From: Rhipidocladum racemiflorum
Taxonomy: Eukaryota; Streptophyta; Magnoliopsida; Poales; Poaceae
Direction of reading: 5' to 3'
Length of the DNA stretch: 64,000 nt
Assembly: GCA_036346355.1 (NCBI GenBank)
Contig: CM070583.1
Span: 2,604,001 to 2,668,000, forward strand
A program made the translations under genes and the position numbers. Below are positions 1 through 11,223 of the stretch, in pieces. A model generated the notes under the pieces. It was not told where the DNA came from and ran no database searches. It saw nothing but the letters and a program-made list of their open reading frames with translations. Position 1 is the stretch's first letter. Each line of letters starts with the position of its first letter.

Positions 1-2
1 GA

Positions 3-423
3 CAGGGTTGCAAATATCGTTGATAATCGGTCGGTCGTATGGTCGTATGGAGCCGGTTCGATGTTAGAAACCGGTCCAATTCAAAAAAAAATCAGAAAAA
101 TTTATGCTTCATAAACCGGTCGATAATCGGCGAAAATCGAGCGATTATTGATGAAAATCGACGAAAATAGCTCAAAAAATCAACCGCCAAAAGAGTTCAA
201 TTGGTCGGTCGATTATTGATGAAAATAGACGAAAATCGCTAAAAAAACCAGCCGCCAAAAGAGTTCAATTGGTTGGTTGATTATCGGTGAAAAATCGATT
301 TTTTTTTAAAAAAAGTTTGATTTCGAAACCCTTCGATTTTTGACGATTATCGATTGACTACCAAGAATAATCGGTACTGACCGGGGGGCGATTATCAAGG
401 TCAAATCGATAATGTAAACCCTG
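3..423. mobile_element. hAT-like MITE in a VAP4 intron
   Basis: The left end reads CAGGGTTGCAAATATCG and the right end, reverse-complemented, reads CAGGGTTTACATTATCGAT, so the ends are inverted repeats. The 8 bases after the right end (424-431) are GGAGTAGA. Only two bases (GA) remain before the left end, and they match the end of that octamer, which fits an 8-bp hAT-type target duplication cut by the window edge. The interior holds degenerate tandem copies of a 60-75 bp AT-rich unit (around 150-270). No ORF is present. It lies upstream of the first visible VAP exon and is therefore probably intronic. Confidence 0.6.
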
Positions 424-552
424 GGAGTAGATGATACCAAATGTTCCTAGTTCCTAGCAATACTGATCAGGTAGGTTTGGTATGAAACTACTAAGTGGTA
501 TAATAGCTACCAGCAAAAGTCTAATTTAACGCATGTTTTATTTGTGTTATAG

Positions 553-1700
553 TTCCAAACAACAGCACCAAAGAGTTGCTTCATGAGGCCTCCCGGCGGT
601 ATACTTGCTCCAGGACAAAGTATCATAGCTACAGGTAATGCAAAGCTGATGAATACCTTTGGTGTGCATTCCTGTTTTTTCGTTTTCTTCATTTTTCCCC
701 TCATTATCCACCCATTCAATGCCAGTGTTCAAATTTGTGGAGCACCCTGAGAATAATGAGAAACCGTTAGATCAGAAGTGCAAGGTTAAGTTCAAGATTG
801 TTAGTCTGAAAGTCAAGGGACCTATGGAGTTTGTCCCAGAACTGGTAAATCCTTTGTCTTGAGCTCGTGTGATAGCCTAAATTTTGATGACTGGAATTTC
901 ATTTATTCTTGGATGCCCAGGGCACATACTGACATAAGTAGAATTACACCAAACATGCTCACAAGGGTTACATTAACTTGGTTTAGCTGAATAGCTCTTA
1001 CTTTCACTGGGTTGATAAAAGGGTTGAATCAACCATTTTCCAAACAGTTGCTTAAGAGACTCAATGCCAATGGTGATTAATGGACTAGCCAAGCTTTAAT
1101 CTGTACATCATGTCGCACATATGTAATAGTGACATGAAAGAAATTCACTTTAGTTGTTGGAAACCTCGACTTATTCTCCATTCTAATCACTGATGAGCTA
1201 GAGTGTTAACCTTATGTTGCAGTTCGATGAACAGAAAGATCAGGTTGCTGTTGAGCAAATTCTGCGGGTGGTATTCTTGGATGCTGAGCGTCCTAGCCCA
1301 GTAAGTCACGGCAAAGCCTATTCTTTCCTTCCTGGTTCACTCTTAATACAAGGCAATTCTGAATAATAGCAAGTTCGCCTTACACATTCGGTAATAACCT
1401 TTTGAAGCAAATGGAAAAACTCAAGTGCCAGCTTGCTGAAGCAGAAGCAGCCCTTGAGGCACGCAAGAAGCCTTCAGAGGACACTGGTCCCCGTATTGTT
1501 GGTGAAGGTCTTGTGATTGATGAATGGGTAAGATCAGTGCTCTGATGTTTTTAATGGCATTGGTCTGGTCTTTTACTAATGTTTGAGGAGCGGTTGTGTC
1601 TCATGTGATCATATCTCATTTGTCAATCTTCTTATTTCAGAAGGAACGAAGAGAGAGATACCTTGCTCGTCAGCAGATTGAAGGGGTTGATTCAGTGTAG
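553..1700 (+). CDS. VAP4-type vesicle-associated membrane protein (MSP domain), 3' five exons
   Basis: Five GT-AG exons join in frame: 553-634, 726-844, 1223-1300, 1408-1527 and 1641-1700 (TAG stop). The first visible exon encodes FQTTAPKSCFMRPPGGILAP, the core of the Major Sperm Protein fold that in plant VAP27/VAP4 proteins binds FFAT motifs at ER contact sites. The next exons encode the rest of the domain (VFKFVEHPENN, KFKIVSLKVKG) and FDEQKDQVAVEQILRVVFLD. The tail QMEKLKCQLAEAEAALEARK is a short coiled-coil-like helix, and the protein ends VIDEWKERRERYLARQQ. I see no hydrophobic tail anchor, as expected for the VAP4 group rather than VAP27. The N-terminal exons lie left of the window. 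The gene converges on the NDB gene. The family call is from recalled plant VAP4 sequences; ER or plasma-membrane-contact function is family knowledge. Confidence 0.85.
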
Positions 1701-2897
1701 ACATGGCGCTGTAAACCTTGTAAACCATTGAACATATCATTTTATCAGCGCCGCATGTTGTCCTTCCCACTTCATTTGTTCATGGTTTTTGAGCTTTCGA
1801 GAAGGTTCGGCTGGGAACAAGAATGAGGCTTTATGTAATTAGGATTTGAGCTTCGTGCTGCACTTCTTTCCTGGGTCTAAGTGTAGATAATCAGTCAGAG
1901 CTTGATAATAATATCTTCTGTCCTAAATCATGCCCTTGGTTTTGTGGACTTAGTCGTGTGAATGTGATACATTCCCTAGCTGCTGTTCCTACCAATATTA
2001 AATGTAATGTTATCTGAAAAGGCTCTCTTCAAGGTGTTTAATGAAAGTTCTCCCATCATGTCACACTATTTCTTGGATCTACAAGCTTATGCAGCTCATA
2101 TTGGAGCTAGATTTTTTTTAATAATGTTATCAAGTCAGCTCAGTGCCAATTATCCAGGGAATCTTCACTCTAATGTTTTTAAAAAGATGTAGTGCCCCTT
2201 TTACTGCCACCCTGAAATCTTTCTGTAATGTTGAATATTTTGAGTTGTCAACTGACAGATCTTCGAGGAGGTGAAACATTCTGGGCTCAGCATCTGGTTC
2301 TCATGTTCTTTTATTTGTCTGCGTGATCTGTACTGATATAATTGTTCTTGTTCCTTTGTTCATATGATCTGGACTAATATAACACTATTGAGCTGGAAGA
2401 ATTAGGTACAAATACACCTATACCTAACCAACCAACCAAAGAGGCGAATAATAATGGAACATGATGTAGTCCTTTGTGGTGTGGACAACCTGTTGCTTTC
2501 TTGGAATTCATATTGGATGATTTGTTAAGTAATTGTTTCCTTCTCATAGCCTGATAGATGCAATCAGACATCCTTGACTTTTAAAACTGAAAGTGTCCAA
2601 CTTGCAGCTTCTCTTATCTTCTCTTTTGGATTCTTTTCATTTTCATGTGATATCACCTTTTCTTTCTAAAGGGAAAAAAATGACGGAATTGGATTGCTCC
2701 ATGTATTATTATTCTACGTTCTAGAACGATAAGAAATTTCAGCTAGAAGGTACCTTTCTATTCTTTTGTTTCGAGTTACTGTCAAACTGGATTCCTCGAA
2801 GAAAAAAAGAAACAGCAAGATAGGGATAGCGGTGCAGAGAAAGGACATTACCATTTTTTATTTTTCATCTGGGATGTGACTATGCGAAGTAGAAATT

Positions 2898-2943
<46 letters not shown>

Positions 2944-3844
2944 GATTTTTTCTTTTTAACACGGTGGAGCAATCTCTATTGCTCTGCATCTTCACTAATT
3001 GTTGATTGCTTCTCTTTAATATGCCATTAAAATTGTACGTCTTGCCTTTGTTTGAGGGAATTGTCTGCCCCACCAATGGTTTATGTGTCGGTATGTAAAG
3101 AAATTGGCTAACCAATGGGGCAATGAACAATGAACACCACCTAAACCGCTGCACCTAAAGCACAATTTCGAGGAAGATGTTTTGGACTGGAACAAATCAA
3201 GAACCTGCAGCTTTTTTTTTTTAAAAAAAAAGTCAAAAACAATTCAACTGCAAAATAAGACTCCCTAGCAATTCGCCTTCATCTTTATCAGTCAGCAAAG
3301 CACCCGCTAAGCCCCAAACATAACAGAAACACTGAAGGGTTTTGATAAGTTTATGTTTTCTTTAGCAACCATCGTCCAAATTCTGGGCCATTGGATTTGC
3401 TTTCAGATCGATGCACACCCTCTGAATTCGAGGTGGGTTAAACCTACGGATGTGTGTTTTGATCGTACGGTCCAAAGTTTAGATGATTTTTAGGACAAAA
3501 ACATCCGGATGATGCCTATACACTCCTAACACTGAAACATGTTCAGGTTGCCATTAGCTACAACACAGAATTCGCACAAACAGGATTTCACAGAACAAAA
3601 TCAGGTCCAAACTGGTCCCTTTCGCTCATCTTTGTGGCAAAGAAACTGCTATAAAAGAATCTGCAAGTTTGTTCATGCTGCAAAAGTACAGCTCCCAGAA
3701 AGAAGGGTGCAGAGGGATTTTCTCCGTGGTGCACTATACAAGTGCGAGGGAACTTTTATTCTTTCCCCTGACAAAAAAAAAGAACATATGTATCTGCAAA
3801 AGCAGACTCAGAGTATGTGTCACAGCAAAATCTTTTCTTCTTGA
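1701..3844. other. Convergent 3' flanks of the VAP4 and NDB genes
   Basis: No coding exon is visible here. The left part (about 1701-2250) is the likely VAP4 3' UTR, with several AATATT/AATGTAATG-like A/T signals near 1995-2010 and 2225-2240. The right end is the likely NDB 3' UTR on the minus strand. Between them is AT-rich sequence with one long TC microsatellite. Small ORFs occur in several frames but match nothing I recognise. Confidence 0.5.
2901..2941. repeat. (TC)n microsatellite
   Basis: An uninterrupted run of about twenty TC dinucleotides lies between the VAP4 and NDB genes. It is a likely length-variable marker. Confidence 0.95.
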
Positions 3845-6800
3845 CTATATGCAGCTCGAATCTCTACCGAAGATAAAGCGACGGGTCCAGTCAGATATCA
3901 CCAGTGCCCTCGTGCGCCAGCTGATTTGCTTGCTGAATTCAGAGCGAAGAAGATGGCAAAAAAAAAGGAGTGTTAAGACACCACGGTAAACGAAACCGCG
4001 AGTTGGGCACAAGAGTGACGGCAGAAGCTTTGTCGTCATGAGAAAGGAAGCAAACGCTTACGTTGCATACACGGAGTACCAGAGCCACTGTGAGCTGTGG
4101 CCAATGGAGATCCAATCTCCGGGGAGCTGCGCAGCGGTTTGCTCCCCTCCCAGTGGGGCAAATTGGCCTAAATGCCTATACCTGGAGGAACCAGCAAAGT
4201 AATGGTATCAGATGCCAGAAATAAATAAATAAAAAACACTTCTAGAACCCTGAAGATATAAACAGTTTAAGGTGCTGCATGCAGTCTTAAGATTCTGGAG
4301 TTGATAAGATCTTTGGGAAGCTTACTGTAAAATGAAACTTCTAACAGGGTGAAGTGATTGCGATATAATTTGGTTTTCAACTACTTTCCAGAAAATGTTG
4401 GATCATACTCAAGTTAATCTTCCATCTGGTGTATATATAATAACTAGTAGCTACTTTGTATGATGAATGATGAAACAATAGGCACCTGAATGGGCGGAAA
4501 CGATGACGGCCTTCTCCCCTAATGCGGATTGGACCTTCAGGATTTTCTTCAGCATCCTCCATCTTATTAAAACACCTAGCAAGATATTGTCCTTGCTGTG
4601 AAGCAACCTGACAGAAGAACAAACTAGTTAACACTTAAAACGATGCGCTTTCACTTAAATGGCTGCTCTGAAACTTCTAAATACGCCCAGCTTCCAAAAG
4701 AGAATTAAAGACAAGTAGACAACCTGAGCTGTTGCAGGTAGATTCTTGACTTGTGAATCCACAAGTGAAAGAGCCTTCTTAAACTCTTCAATGTTCAGCT
4801 CTACAGATTCCTTTTCGGCATCACCTTTGGCAGTTCTTACTAAATCAGCAATTCCATTCATCTGCCTGCTCTTCATGTAGAGCTGTACTTGTGGATATCT
4901 CACGTAGATGTCATCCAAGACATCCTGAATTTCTTTCACAGTCAAGGTTCCAGAGTTATCTTTATCAGCAAATCTGAATATTTCTGAGATGTCTTCCTGC
5001 AAGCATTACACGTCAAGAACTTGAATTCCTAAATGTGCACAGCAGATTAACAGATTTTCTTCGATGCATCGACCTATAGCTTGTATTTACACCAAACAAG
5101 GACACTGGCCAACACTAGAGAGCTAATCTAACAATTCAAGTGTCCTACCAACTGCATCTCATGATACATATCAACCGAGCTAGTATCATTCATGTTCATC
5201 TACTGCTCACACATCACACTGCTTACCATTACTCTCCGTTGGTTTATGGTAGCACAGTCACCTACAGCATAGACACCATCACATTCACGCACCCTTAGCC
5301 ATTCATCAGTAGCTAGGACACGCCGATTGGCCTACATATGTAGAGGAAGGATTCATCACTGACTGAACCGACAAAAGAATACACACACTAAACACTAAAT
5401 TTCTACCTACCTGGCCAATTTGTTTCATGAACTCCACAATGAATGGACGAGTTCCGATGCCGGTGGACCAGACAGCCATTCCATAAGGAACTGCGATATC
5501 CCCAGCAGCTGGATTTTGCATGGTAATTGCATCCTTAGAAACCTTCACAACTTTATATCCAGTTTTCACATCAATGCCATTCCTTCCAAACTTCTCCTCA
5601 GCAAAGTTGGTTATTCTCTTGTCGAACCTTTAGAACACATGCATAAAAAATCATTAGTCTAGGTCATAATGTTACATATATATAAAGCGTCAAATGTAAG
5701 AGAGAACCAATCTGGCCTACATAGTAAGTATGTGATCTGCAGCTTCGATCAATGATATCTTGACAAGGTGCTGGATAGAAGGATAAAGCTTGGATAGATC
5801 TTCAGTAACAAAATCGTGCAACTCTGCCGCAAATTCCACGCCTGTAGGTCCACCACCCACAACAACAAAGTGAAGATTTTTCTTCCTCTCTTCCTCATTC
5901 AGGTATGGGAGGCTTGCCCTCTCGAAGCAGTCCATCACGCTCCTTCGGATCTTTTGGGCATCCTCCACTTCCTGTGATTAGGGCAATATGAAATTATGAA
6001 CATAGAGGTATGCGTTGAGGTGCAGAAACAGTGCAAATAACATAGAACTATTTATCTTACATAATTAAACAGTTACGTGAGGTTAATCCCCCTTTCAGAT
6101 GTGTCTATAAAGAAAAGCAAAAATACTATAGCTGCAGACGTAATACTGGATGACAGGTTCAGTTCATGTAGATCATATCGAAGCTAACCTTCAAAAAGTG
6201 GCAATTCTCCACCACTCCAGGAGTGTTAAATGTGTTAGACCTAGCTCCAACTGCCACCACAAGATAGTCATAGTCAACTAAGAACTCGCCATTTCCATCA
6301 AGATTTGTCCCGATATTTGAGCGGCAATGTATCTTCTTGTTTGCTGAATCAATCTTGAAGCACTCTGCCTCACAGAATTTGATTTCTCCACCTTTCTGAC
6401 ATAGCATAAAGAACAACAGTGTGATTTTAGTTCGTTTGGCACATAATTAGCCATCTAATTGAGCTATGAGCCTATGAATGCATGTAGCGTTCAAGTATGA
6501 AATACGACTATTTCCCTAACAAGTCAAACTTCTAGAGAACGAAGTGCGTGTATGGGATTCAGGTTGGTTCCTGATCAAGATGTGCAAGGTCAGGAAATTT
6601 GTTAGCATATTGCGAAAACAAACCATTATGGTTGAACGGTTCATATTCAATTTAGTGTACCGTAAAAGGGCTCTTTGAATAACATGGTGCTGAAAAGATT
6701 GTGAAAAAGTCGAAAGTCTACGAATTGCTCAACAGTATCTCCAAAATTTGTGGAAGCCATAATACCTTCTCCAAAATCCTACGGATTGGCTCAACAACAC

Positions 6801-9700
6801 TCCTTGGTTCAACTGTTCCACAGGTGACACTCGGAAGCAAGGGGGTGAATGCAAAGTAGTTCCGAGGTGAAATGACCTGGACATCATACTGTGTGCTATC
6901 AAGATTTCTCAGGAACGTGGTGCTGCCCCAACCAGTTCCAAGAACCACAACTTTCTTCTTCGGGGGTCCTTGGGGCTTGTCAACAACATCACCCGATTTG
7001 GAGTCTGCATATGCAACGAGGCCTCCACTACTGCAGATTCGGCAACCAATAATTAGCAATTTGAAAATAAGATGATAGGACTAAGAATGCAAAACACTTA
7101 GAACTCCACAGAATTATCAAGTCATCTTAAATGTCCTAATCTGTGTGTTCTACATCGAAGCCACAAGCCACCCCTTTACTGGGTTTAATAGTTTGAAGAA
7201 ATGGAGTAACTTGGAGCAGATATTCACAAAAATGTTTTCAGTTATGCTTGGATGCTATTCCATCGAAACTATTGAGTTGCATGCACCAGTCAATTCACCC
7301 AAAAGCATAAGCTGATAAGGAAAGACGGGCAATTCACTTATACTTCAACACTCCCCCTCACGTGTAGGCTCCCTCAGGCCTAAGACGTGGAATATAAGTG
7401 GGTTGCAATTATTATTTTTTAATTGCACCAACCGGGTCTTGAACTCAAGACCTCTTGGCTCTGATACCATATTAAGTTGCATGAACCAGTCAGTTCACCC
7501 AAAAGCTTAAGCTTATAAGGAAAGACGGGCAATTCACTTATACTTCAACAGAAACAATAAAAAATAAAATAGACTAAGACAAGAACCAGATGAAAGTTTC
7601 GAATTAATCATATAATATAGTCATCTAGCAATGTCAGCTTCAACAATTACACGTCTCTATCACAAATAGCACGAAAATTTATTATTTTATAGCTTGTACA
7701 CCAATATCAGTATTTTGTTATGGCATTGGACCGTATCACTGCAAAAGACCAGTCAACCAAAGGCCGCTCTTTAATTTTGTTCTTTCATACTATCAAATAG
7801 TCATATTACAGAAATATTTTTTTCTTATTAGGACATTGAAGAGGTAAACAAACAAACAAATAGATAAATAAATAGCATGCTGTTGTTAAATTACTAGCCA
7901 GGAACACAAATTCGACTTTCAAGGAATCGAGCAAAAGGTACTCAAAGTCCAGCATTTGCCTAGCACTGCAAAGACCGCATATATAATTACAACTAGCCCG
8001 TAAGCGCGGCGCACGCCGCGCGCGTGAACGAAAAATATTTTTTGTGTTTTTTCCGATGAAAAAATAGACTCAGACGTATTTTTAATTTTTTTTGAGGCTC
8101 CAGAAACCGTAGAGACCGAGCTGGAAAAAAATTACACATCTTTTTGTTGACGAAAACATTTTTTTTTTGGAAAATGGAGAAAGCGCGGCGCACGCCGCGC
8201 ACGTGAACAAAAAATGATTTTGCATTTTTTTTTTAGGCTCGAGAACCCTAGAGACCGAGCCGGTGAAAAAGCACACATCTTTTTGTTGGCAAAAATATTT
8301 TTTTCGGGGAAAACGGAGAAAGGACCTAGATGTAAAACCCCGGGACCTGTTTGCTATAGTTTTGAACCTTCCCGCTATTCCGAAAAAGTAGAAAAGGGTT
8401 CGCTCGCGATTTACATTTAACGTGAGGCTCTTTCCATAAAGTAGCGAGCGAGGACCTAAACCCGATTCGCGAAAAAAAATTCCCCTCACAAAAAATCGCA
8501 AAAGACCTATTTGTAAATTCGGAGGGATCTATCCGTAAATCGAAGAAACGGGAGGATGTTTTCGTAAAACGCACAGGGGACACGTGGGGAGCTGAGCTCC
8601 TCAGGGAGCTTTTCTCCAAACTTTAATACCGGTAGGATTAGCACATGGCACCGTCTCACCTAAGGCCATTCACAATGGAGAGTTTCATTACACGGTTTCC
8701 AAGAGTGTCACATCAGCTTTTGTCTAGGTAACCGTGTATCGCAGGTTTCATCTACGTGAAACTCACTCACCTCACATGAAACTCTTTCTATCTCTCTTCA
8801 TAATTATCTTGCCATGTCACCAAATATGATAATGTGTCACATCATTTAATGAAAATGAAACTCCCACTGTGAATAGCCTAACCATCATGTATTCACGTTG
8901 TCGATTCCTAGATCTTTTTCATTTATCAGAAAGCTGGGGCTGGGAGCATAAGCACATTTTTGAAATGCCGAAACGCGGTGCGGCAGGAACGGAGAGATCA
9001 TGGACAATTTTTCTTCTTGGCGATCTCATGGACCACGCCGGAATATTCATGCGTAGTCCGGAAAGGCCACGACGACGTGGTCTCGTGGGGATTCGGAAAT
9101 TGGGCGGGAAACGTAGACCAGATCGAAACAGGTGGAAAGAAGAAGAAGAAGAAACCGCATGGTGTTCTCCCTCCCAAGATCGTACAAGCTAGGTGAGCTC
9201 TGAATCCCGCAGCCGTTGACACCAGGGTCGATCTCGAATTGACATGTAGTTTCAGAGGTTCAGAAGACGAGAAATCGCGCTTAATGCCGAATTTTGACGT
9301 CCCTCCCAAGATCCATGGATCGAAACGAGGGAAGTTGGCGCGATCCAGATCGGCCGGGACCCGAGAGTCGAGTCCATGGAAAACAACATGCTAGATCAGA
9401 AAAGAGTCCAGGAAAGCAGCCAAACGAGCACGGATCCTGCTACGCGCTAGGCTTCCAGCCCAGAAGGGGGACGGAAAAGACGGATCTTGCTTCTCATCAC
9501 ACCGCCCATCGGAGCGAAATTAAGCGCAAAACTAATTGGCGAACCACTCGCCGCCCCGGGCAACGAGCGATGGGCGGTGTGATGAGAAGCAAGGGAACAG
9601 AGCAGGGTGCTGACCTTGCGGCGAGGACGAGGACGAGGTTGGTGACGCGGTGGTTGAAGGCCCGGGACGCGCCCTCCCACACGAACGCCGCCCACCTCAT
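3845..9700 (-). CDS. NDB: External alternative NAD(P)H dehydrogenase, mitochondrial (NDB2/3 type)
   Basis: Ten exons join in frame on the minus strand: 9700-9615, 7030-6766, 6395-6189, 5971-5721, 5627-5411, 5331-5227, 4996-4724, 4607-4486, 4181-4062 and 3932-3845, giving 577 aa (family about 580). All introns are GT-AG. Exon 1 starts MRWAAFVWEGASRAF and ends in a hydrophobic LVLVLAA stretch, matching the N-terminus of plant NDB2 proteins. The first dinucleotide fold is VVVLGTGWG (residues 56-64, FAD) and the second is VVVGGGPTGVEFAAEL (222-237, NAD(P)H). Residue 262 is Glu (LIEAADH), which in plant NDBs goes with NADH rather than NADPH. A canonical EF-hand loop DKDNSGTLTVKE is at 388-399, so calcium regulation is expected. 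The C-terminus WTRRFIFGRDSSCI is the family end. The enzyme oxidises cytosolic NADH at the outer face of the inner mitochondrial membrane and reduces ubiquinone without pumping protons. Intron 1 (2.6 kb) is packed with transposons. Confidence 0.95.
7270..7550 (-). mobile_element. SMART/TRIM-type miniature LTR retrotransposon
   Basis: A complete 281-bp element sits in NDB intron 1, in gene orientation. Its two 81-bp LTRs (7270-7350 and 7470-7550) differ at only a few bases. Reading the minus strand, the LTR begins TGTTGAAGTATAAGTG and is followed by TGGTATCAGAGC (7469-7458), the initiator-Met tRNA primer site. A purine tract TGAGGGGGAG (7360-7351) precedes the second LTR. The flanks are a perfect 5-bp target duplication, GAAAC (7265-7269 and 7551-7555). 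There is no coding capacity. Size, LTR length and a genic location match the small SMART elements known from grasses. Confidence 0.9.
7993..8637 (-). mobile_element. Non-autonomous Helitron in NDB intron 1
   Basis: Read on the minus strand the element starts TCCTACCGGTATTAAAG after an A. It ends with a GC hairpin (GCGCGGCGTGCGCCGCGC) followed shortly by CTAG and then T. TC at the 5' end, a CTRR 3' end with a hairpin a few bases inside, and insertion between A and T define Helitrons. No Rep/helicase ORF is present. Part of the interior is shared with the elements at 53159 and 58994 and with the fragments at 14211 and 33601. Confidence 0.75.
8664..8878. mobile_element. Tourist-like (PIF/Harbinger) MITE
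   Basis: This 215-bp element has ends GGCCATTCACAATGGAGAGT and, reverse-complemented, GGCTATTCACAGTGGGAGTT. It is flanked by TAA on both sides (8661-8663 and 8879-8881), the 3-bp target duplication of this group. It lies in NDB intron 1 and is non-coding. Confidence 0.85.
9486..9593. repeat. Perfect 26-bp inverted repeat beside the NDB intron-1 5' splice site
   Basis: Positions 9486-9511 and 9568-9593 are perfect reverse complements (26 bp) separated by 56 nt. On the transcribed strand the first arm starts about 21 nt after the splice donor at 9614, so the pre-mRNA could form a very stable stem there. No terminal repeats or target duplication identify it as a known transposon. Confidence 0.85.
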
Positions 9701-9840
9701 CTCTCTCTGCTCTCTCCTTTCCTTCTCTCCTCAGCGCTCCGTTTCTTGCTCCGGCGTTCTTGGAATGTACCAACGCCAAGAAGAAGGAGGAGGAGAAGAG
9801 ATGGCCACCTCGATCGCCGGTGGAAAGATCGGAACTGTGA

Positions 9841-9848
9841 CTTATATA
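9841..9848 (-). promoter_or_regulatory. TATA box of the NDB gene
   Basis: The minus strand reads TATATAAG, 141-148 bp upstream of the NDB start codon. The transcript would begin near 9810, giving a leader of about 110 nt. The target duplication of a hAT element starts only 3 bp further upstream, so everything beyond this box was pushed away by 1.36 kb. Confidence 0.7.
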
Positions 9849-9859
9849 CTAGTAACCTG

Positions 9860-11215
9860 TAGATGTGGGCATAATTTAACCGAAACCGAAAAACCGAACC
9901 GAATTAACAAAAAAAAAATCGGTTTTTTCGGTTTTTGGTTATCGGTTCGGTTTGTATTTCTTGTCTATTCGGTTTTCGGTATTCGGTTCGGTTTTGAATC
10001 ATCAAAAACCGAATAAACCGAATACCGACAGGCCTTTCCCCTTTCTTTTCCCTTCAGGCCTTCACGCCCAGTCTCGATTCTCCTTCCCCTTCGGGCCTTT
10101 CCCCATCAAGGCATCACAGATGACAGATCGACTCGCCCTAAGCCCCTAATCCATTCGGCGCTCGACCTCACGTCGTCGAGCCCGACGTCTCCTCTGCCCT
10201 ACCTTCTTGATCAGCGACACTTTTCCGGTGAGCTGCAGCTCCGAAGGTGGCACCGATTCCTCCTGTGGTGGCGGCGGCGGCCTAAGCGACCGGGTCTTCG
10301 GCGTCTCCAGCGGCCTGGTCGCCCCTCCCCTCTGTCCCATCCCCACGGTCTCAACGCATCACCTACGAAGGGAGGGAGCCATCGGAGCGAAGGCTTTCGG
10401 GAATCTTCTGGAGGCTGAGGGAATAATACGCTATGGGGTCCGTCGATCTGACCGCGTCCTGCTTCGACTCCATCCGCCAGGTCGGATCTCTTCCCCAGTT
10501 CCTTCTGCTGGTTTCGGATTCTTCATCGCTTGTTCGATTTCTTCATAGATCCTAGGATAAGTTTTATGCAGTTTTAGCATATATAATGCGTGGGAGTTCC
10601 CAGAATTTCTCGCTTCTGGTTACGTAGATTTCTTCTGTGCGAAAGAATTCGACGAATGTGTCTAATTGTAGCAATTAGCATGTCAAAAAGACTATCTTTA
10701 CATCTTTACAGCTTCCAAACTGAAACATGTGTTTCCTTTTCGTTCCAGACCAATTAACTTTGGAACGAGTAATGGATGAAAATGAAGCTGCTTTACTTGT
10801 CAAAACTCAATTTTTTTAGCTTTTGAAGGATTCGGTGTTACTCGTTCGTGATTAACTCGATCGTTCGATGAGCTAAAATGCCATAGAAAGATCTTGCCGG
10901 TAAGTAGGAAGGGTTTTGCGTAACTCAGACTAGACCTTGCAACATATATAATTTGCCTTGTAAGGGCAATCACTCCTGCATAGATCCACGTATGCTTCAA
11001 GAGATATGCATTGTTTGATGCTCATGTCAAGATCTGACAAATGGATGAAAGGGTGTGGACTATAGAAAATTCGGTAAACCGAATTACCGAATTAACCGAA
11101 CCGAATTATTTCGGTTAATTCGATTCGGTTCGGTTTTGAAATTTCAGAAACCGAAATAATTTAAAATCGAAAAAACCGAACTAAAAAAACCGAAGAAACC
11201 GAATGCCCACGCCTA
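9860..11215 (+). mobile_element. hAT-family element copy 1 in the NDB promoter (gene-fragment carrier)
   Basis: The element has ends TAGATGTGGGCAT and ATGCCCACGCCTA and a perfect 8-bp target duplication GTAACCTG (9852-9859 and 11216-11223), the hAT signature. Subterminal regions are dense in CCGAA/TTCGG. The interior is GC-rich at 10040-10550 and then AT-rich, looking like a captured 5' gene end. It has a possible start at 10433 (MGSVDLTASCFDSIRQ) followed by a splice-donor-like GTCGGA. Further on, a CCAG acceptor-like site precedes TTAACTTTGGAACGAG. No transposase is seen. The captured gene is not recognised. An inverted copy lies at 12271-13630. Confidence 0.85.
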
Positions 11216-11223
11216 GTAACCTG

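Noticed and set aside
3539..3989. Plus-strand ORFs of about 100 codons
   Set aside because: They overlap the NDB 3' UTR and last exon in antisense and match nothing.
9294..10016. 240-codon plus-strand ORF
   Set aside because: It runs across NDB exon 1, its TATA box and the left end of the hAT element, with no recognisable domain. It is a chance frame in GC-rich sequence.
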